A DNA stretch of 64,000 bases from Branchiostoma belcheri (taxonomy: Eukaryota > Chordata > Leptocardii > Amphioxiformes > Branchiostomatidae): contig NW_017803965.1 in assembly GCF_001625305.1 (NCBI RefSeq), positions 1,181,865 to 1,245,864 on the forward strand. Reading direction: 5' to 3'. Below the pieces are notes generated by a model. It was not told the DNA's origin, did no database searches, and saw nothing but the letters and a program-made list of their open reading frames with translations. The position numbers and the translations under genes are program-made. Shown here in pieces: positions 60,358-64,000 of the stretch (positions within the stretch are counted from its first letter, which is position 1; every line of letters begins with the position of its first letter).

Positions 60358-63300
60358 TAAAAATAATGTTTACTTTGACCCGACGGGAATAGTAAATATA
60401 TTTTTACAAGATTGTAAAGGCGGTGATTCAATGGGAACGCGCAGTTTCGTTATTTAAACTAACGCAGTCTTAAATTGTTCTTCTTTCTATTCTACAATAC
60501 GCCAGGAAAGGAAAGAAAATGCAGCGTTTTCGTAACCTGTACACGAAGTAGACATTGCTGCTGCATCTGATGCATAAGATCGTGATAATTTTACAGGACA
60601 TGGAAATTATAAGATTTCTCAGTCGATGACAGTTGGACAACAGTGTATTGTACAGGGGTATGGAATTTTTAAATAGAATTTTGGAAGCAAGGTTAGTATT
60701 AGTCAAATGGAATTTGCCATGGCATCCGCATTTTGCACAGGACTAAAATTGACAGGTTCTTTGGTTGTCAGTTTGATATTACAGACATCTGAACCTAGGA
60801 ATTGGAACCTTTTTTTACTGTATTTTAAGATTTTGAGATTGAAATGTTATTAATATTCGTCGTACGAATACAGGATTGAAAATCGTGCGCGACTTAAGGG
60901 TTTTGGGGTTGATTGCTAGATTCTCCTGTTAGCGCGATATACGTACAACTAACGCCAACTTTGTGCTCTGTCCTTCAAACACTCCACGACTTTGTAGGAG
61001 AATAGTATTTCAAGAATACTTGTACTTGTTTTACAAACTGTAAAAGTTGCAAAATATTTTCCATCCCCTTTTTTATTTCCGTTGGGTGAATCCAGTGATT
61101 GCAACATTCAGTGGTTGTTGGATATGACATTAACAGGTAAACTGGTTGAGTGGCACACAGTTATAGTTGGAATCGCAGAGATATTCGTGGAAACCTACAG
61201 TTAGTACTATCGTGCGTAGAACGGTAAAATATTTTCATCAAAACATTGAAGAGTAAAACTGATCATTCACCTCTTACGAATGCACCATGTGAACCCAATG
61301 TATCTCTCTGAAGGAACATCAGAAACATTTCTAACCACTTGAACCATAATTCTAATCCATTATCCGCTTTTCACATTGGCATCCAAAGTTTTGCTGCATG
61401 ACCATAATGTTTTCAGATTTTGTTGAGAAATGGTATACCAGATACACACTAGAAGCTTTTGTGATTATAACTTACAGTTAGTTGCCGTAATTTTGTATAT
61501 TGAGGCTGCATGTTTTTCTGTCCAGATACAGTGAACTATTATATTACTTTTTATATCATCTATTATTTCTAGTATTTGCAATGCCTTGTTGTGATGAACT
61601 TAAAGACTTAATGATATACATGTACATGGGACGGAATAAAGCGACGTGTTAGACCACAACTTGCATATTTTTTCATGTTAGAGCACAGGAGACGACAGCA
61701 ACTAGCCATTTTTACTTATATATTTCAGACAGCAACTAGCCATACTTACATATTTCATATTTCAATATCTTTAATTTGATATGCCAATATACCAACTAAG
61801 GTTGGACTTAGGACCTTGCAGTATTTAATAAACCTTTGCTTAAAACTTTATATGCCACCCGTATGTCCATAGGTCAAATTCACTAATACATGTATCGACA
61901 ACGATGCTATTGCTTTTTAGTCCTACTCATCTCCTTTTTACTTCTTTGAATACAAATTATAACAGTTGTAACAAGGAATTGTATTATTTGGTTTAATTTT
62001 TACGCAGAGAATATCATGAAGTAGAACTAGAAGCCTCTGTGTATTCAAGAAATGATTTTGAAGTAAAGCAGCTGTACCTGTTGCCTTGCAGCGTGGCATT
62101 CCTTGACAAAACGGGATTTCTAGACCTTATACCATTACTTATTCCTTTCAACTGCTGTTTGCAACGTTAACTCTGGATCAAAATGAACTCAATTTAAGGA
62201 TTGTCAATGCATAATACAGTGCTGCCTTTTGATGTAAGTAAACAGAGAAAGATAAAGAGAGGGGAAAAAGGAGAAAAAACTGTACAGCTATACTTCGGCA
62301 GTCTTTTTTCCTTTACATGGTGGATGACACAACAAACATTAACAAAGTCGCTAACTTTACGTCTCATTCGATCGAGGAACTTGCGTTCACAGAAACTAAC
62401 TTCAGTACGAGGCCAACAGTAATAGAACATCGTGGTTTGGTTAAACCTTTTTATCTAGAAAAATAGCTACGCACATGGCACTGTAAACATATCCAGTGTA
62501 TTCTTACTCAGAATGTTTTTCAGCAACCTTGGTACCTAGTAACGGTGGATAGCACAACAGACCCTAGAAAAAACTCAATCGGTCGAGGAACTTCAGGAAA
62601 TTCTTTCAGTATCAGACCAGCAATAATAGAACATCTTGCTTTTGTTATTACATATCGGATATTACAACATCAATGCTGTTGTCTACTCTATATTTTTGCT
62701 AAATAATCTGTAGAAGAAAAATACATTGTCTATAAAACAAAACGTTTACATTTCACAAGATTGATAATTATCAGCAATGGTCATGCATGCCACAAAATGA
62801 ACCTCAACTCACCTGTCTTTTTAACTATGATTTTGCACAATACTGATTATATAACAAAAACATGCGACTATACCACTTTTTGTCCGAAAATAGTTTCAAC
62901 AAGTTGATAAAACATAGGGTATAGGGTTCTCTTTTTGCAAGCAAAGTGAGAGAAGTTCTGTTTGTGTAAAAAGGAAATCCTATATCGTGTATAACTACAC
63001 CATTGTTATCAACAGCCATGGTAGCTATTAATGGTGGGTCTGCATTCAGATTGAGAGATACGATTGTGTTTTTAAATAAAAGAAATGAATGGGTTTGAAT
63101 GAAGCGATGCAGTTGTTTGAAACAAAAATATATACTAATTTCTAAACGTTGTTCGTGCAGTGGTTTTGCTAGCCTTATTGTAGTAAAATGTTGACATTGA
63201 CATCTTCTGTGTAGTGTAGTATTCGTAGAACCTGTGCAGTATATATAAAACTGCTCATTGTACCCTTTAGAGATATAGTATTCGTAGCTAAGCACGTTCT

Positions 63301-64000
63301 AGTTCTATCAACATTCTACTAGACACCGTACCCTTGGAACCTATATGTAAAATTCCGCTAGACCCATACCAGCTAGTAATCGTATTATTCATCATACACC
63401 TGGTACAATTGTTGTGCAATAAACTTTGACTTGACTCTTCTTGTATTACACGATTGAATGTTATAAGTATTGTCAAAATTGTGAAGTAATCATCAATCCA
63501 CTGACCGCAAAAAGTACAATATGGCATAACACGAGGACCATCTATCCATGCAAGCTGCGCGTAGGACCTACCTAACTAGTACCTGACACTAGTACCATGA
63601 GTAAGTCTGTTGGAATACGAATCGCCCTTGCCGAGTTTTGATTACTGCGCTGTAACTTTAAGTGTACATGTCTGTACAAGTCATATGCGTTTTTTTCGTA
63701 TGTGAACTCTCAACAGTTACTCTTTTACGGCTGCTGGGGTTCGGTAAGGTGTTATTGTGGGCCCTGTTGAACTTAAAGCAGTCATTAGGGTCATGAGTAC
63801 GCAGTGAGTTCATTTAAGGTTTATGTAGACAAGATTCTACTAAACCAAGAGAAACGAGACTTGGCACACTTATTTGTCTATTAATACCTAAACTTTGTGC
63901 AAAGTTATCTTTTCCTTGGTGCAGGCATACTTAGTCTACATAAGATTTTAAAGAACGCACTGCGGGTTTTCGAACTCTGTGCGGCTTTTGACCTGCTGTA
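60358..64000. repeat. Segmental duplication, right copy (continues beyond the window)
   Basis: Collinear with 54962-58957. A 156-codon minus-strand ORF (62825-63295) corresponds to an 82-codon ORF at 57985-58233 in the left copy. The shared peptides (SKGY..QFYIY.TGST, RLEISIY) reflect DNA similarity and the reading frames are not otherwise conserved. I do not call a gene. Confidence 0.92.
63604..64000. repeat. Near-identical part of the duplication (397 bp, 5 differences)
   Basis: Bases 58561-58957 and 63604-64000 align without indels and with five substitutions by my count (about 98.7%). The ~185 bp just before are only about 86% identical. The block is cut by the window end, so its full length is unknown. 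Confidence 0.9.

Noticed and set aside
1-64000. Hox-cluster microRNAs (mir-10, mir-196 type)
   Set aside because: I looked for the mir-10 seed region with its hairpin and found none; mir-196 is not expected outside vertebrates. Short inverted repeats (e.g. 16470-16517) are too small for a pre-miRNA.
54962-64000. Assembly artefact as the cause of the 55-64 kb duplication
   Set aside because: No gap separates the copies, offsets vary by hundreds of bases and divergence is far above allelic levels, except in the last 397 bp, which is reported separately.
1-64000. CRISPR array or bacterial operon signals
   Set aside because: Tandem repeats here have no uniform spacers, and the gene structure is plainly animal.

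Overview
The window holds three Abd-B-class (posterior) Hox genes, all on the minus strand and head to tail, in about 64 kb of AT-rich, gene-poor DNA. No other recognisable protein-coding gene is present. A single ordered run of posterior Hox genes with long introns and spacers, CR1/L2-type retroelement debris and strongly divergent haplotypes points to an amphioxus (Branchiostoma) Hox cluster. Another deuterostome with several linked posterior Hox genes (hemichordate, echinoderm) is less likely but not excluded. From position and homeodomain type, my best guess is gene A = Hox10, gene B = Hox11, gene C = Hox12. The paralogue numbers are inference; the posterior-class assignment is secure.

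Layout. Gene A (36-5884) has three exons encoding 288 aa; its homeobox is split at codons 44/45 and it ends in a glutamine-rich tail. An 11.8 kb spacer follows, with a retinoid-receptor-like DR2 site near 12.98 kb. Gene B (17735-21028) has three exons encoding 183 aa; its homeobox is split at a different place, codons 37/38, and a 180-bp tandem repeat runs up to the 5' splice site of that intron. A 6.5 kb spacer contains a ~58-bp minisatellite. Gene C (27527-30256) has two exons encoding 273 aa and an unsplit homeobox. Transcription runs right to left, so C is the most posterior-type gene seen. The 33.7 kb to its right contain no homeobox.

The right half is non-coding and repeat-rich. Sequence at 35291-37384 and 37405-39809 is the same locus twice, on either side of a 20-N gap. 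This looks like two overlapping haplotype contigs that were not merged, i.e. a false duplication. Both copies carry the 3' end of a dead non-LTR retrotransposon. A decayed coding region of unknown origin lies at about 44.58-46.22 kb, a 217-bp tandem array at 52.08-53.62 kb, and a diverged segmental duplication (54962-~58980 and 60358-64000+). The last 397 bp of that duplication are about 99% identical although the rest is only about 75-87% identical.

The three Hox proteins are expected to be nuclear DNA-binding transcription factors patterning the posterior axis. The non-coding DNA between them is where their enhancers should lie, but only a few motif-level candidates can be named from sequence alone.
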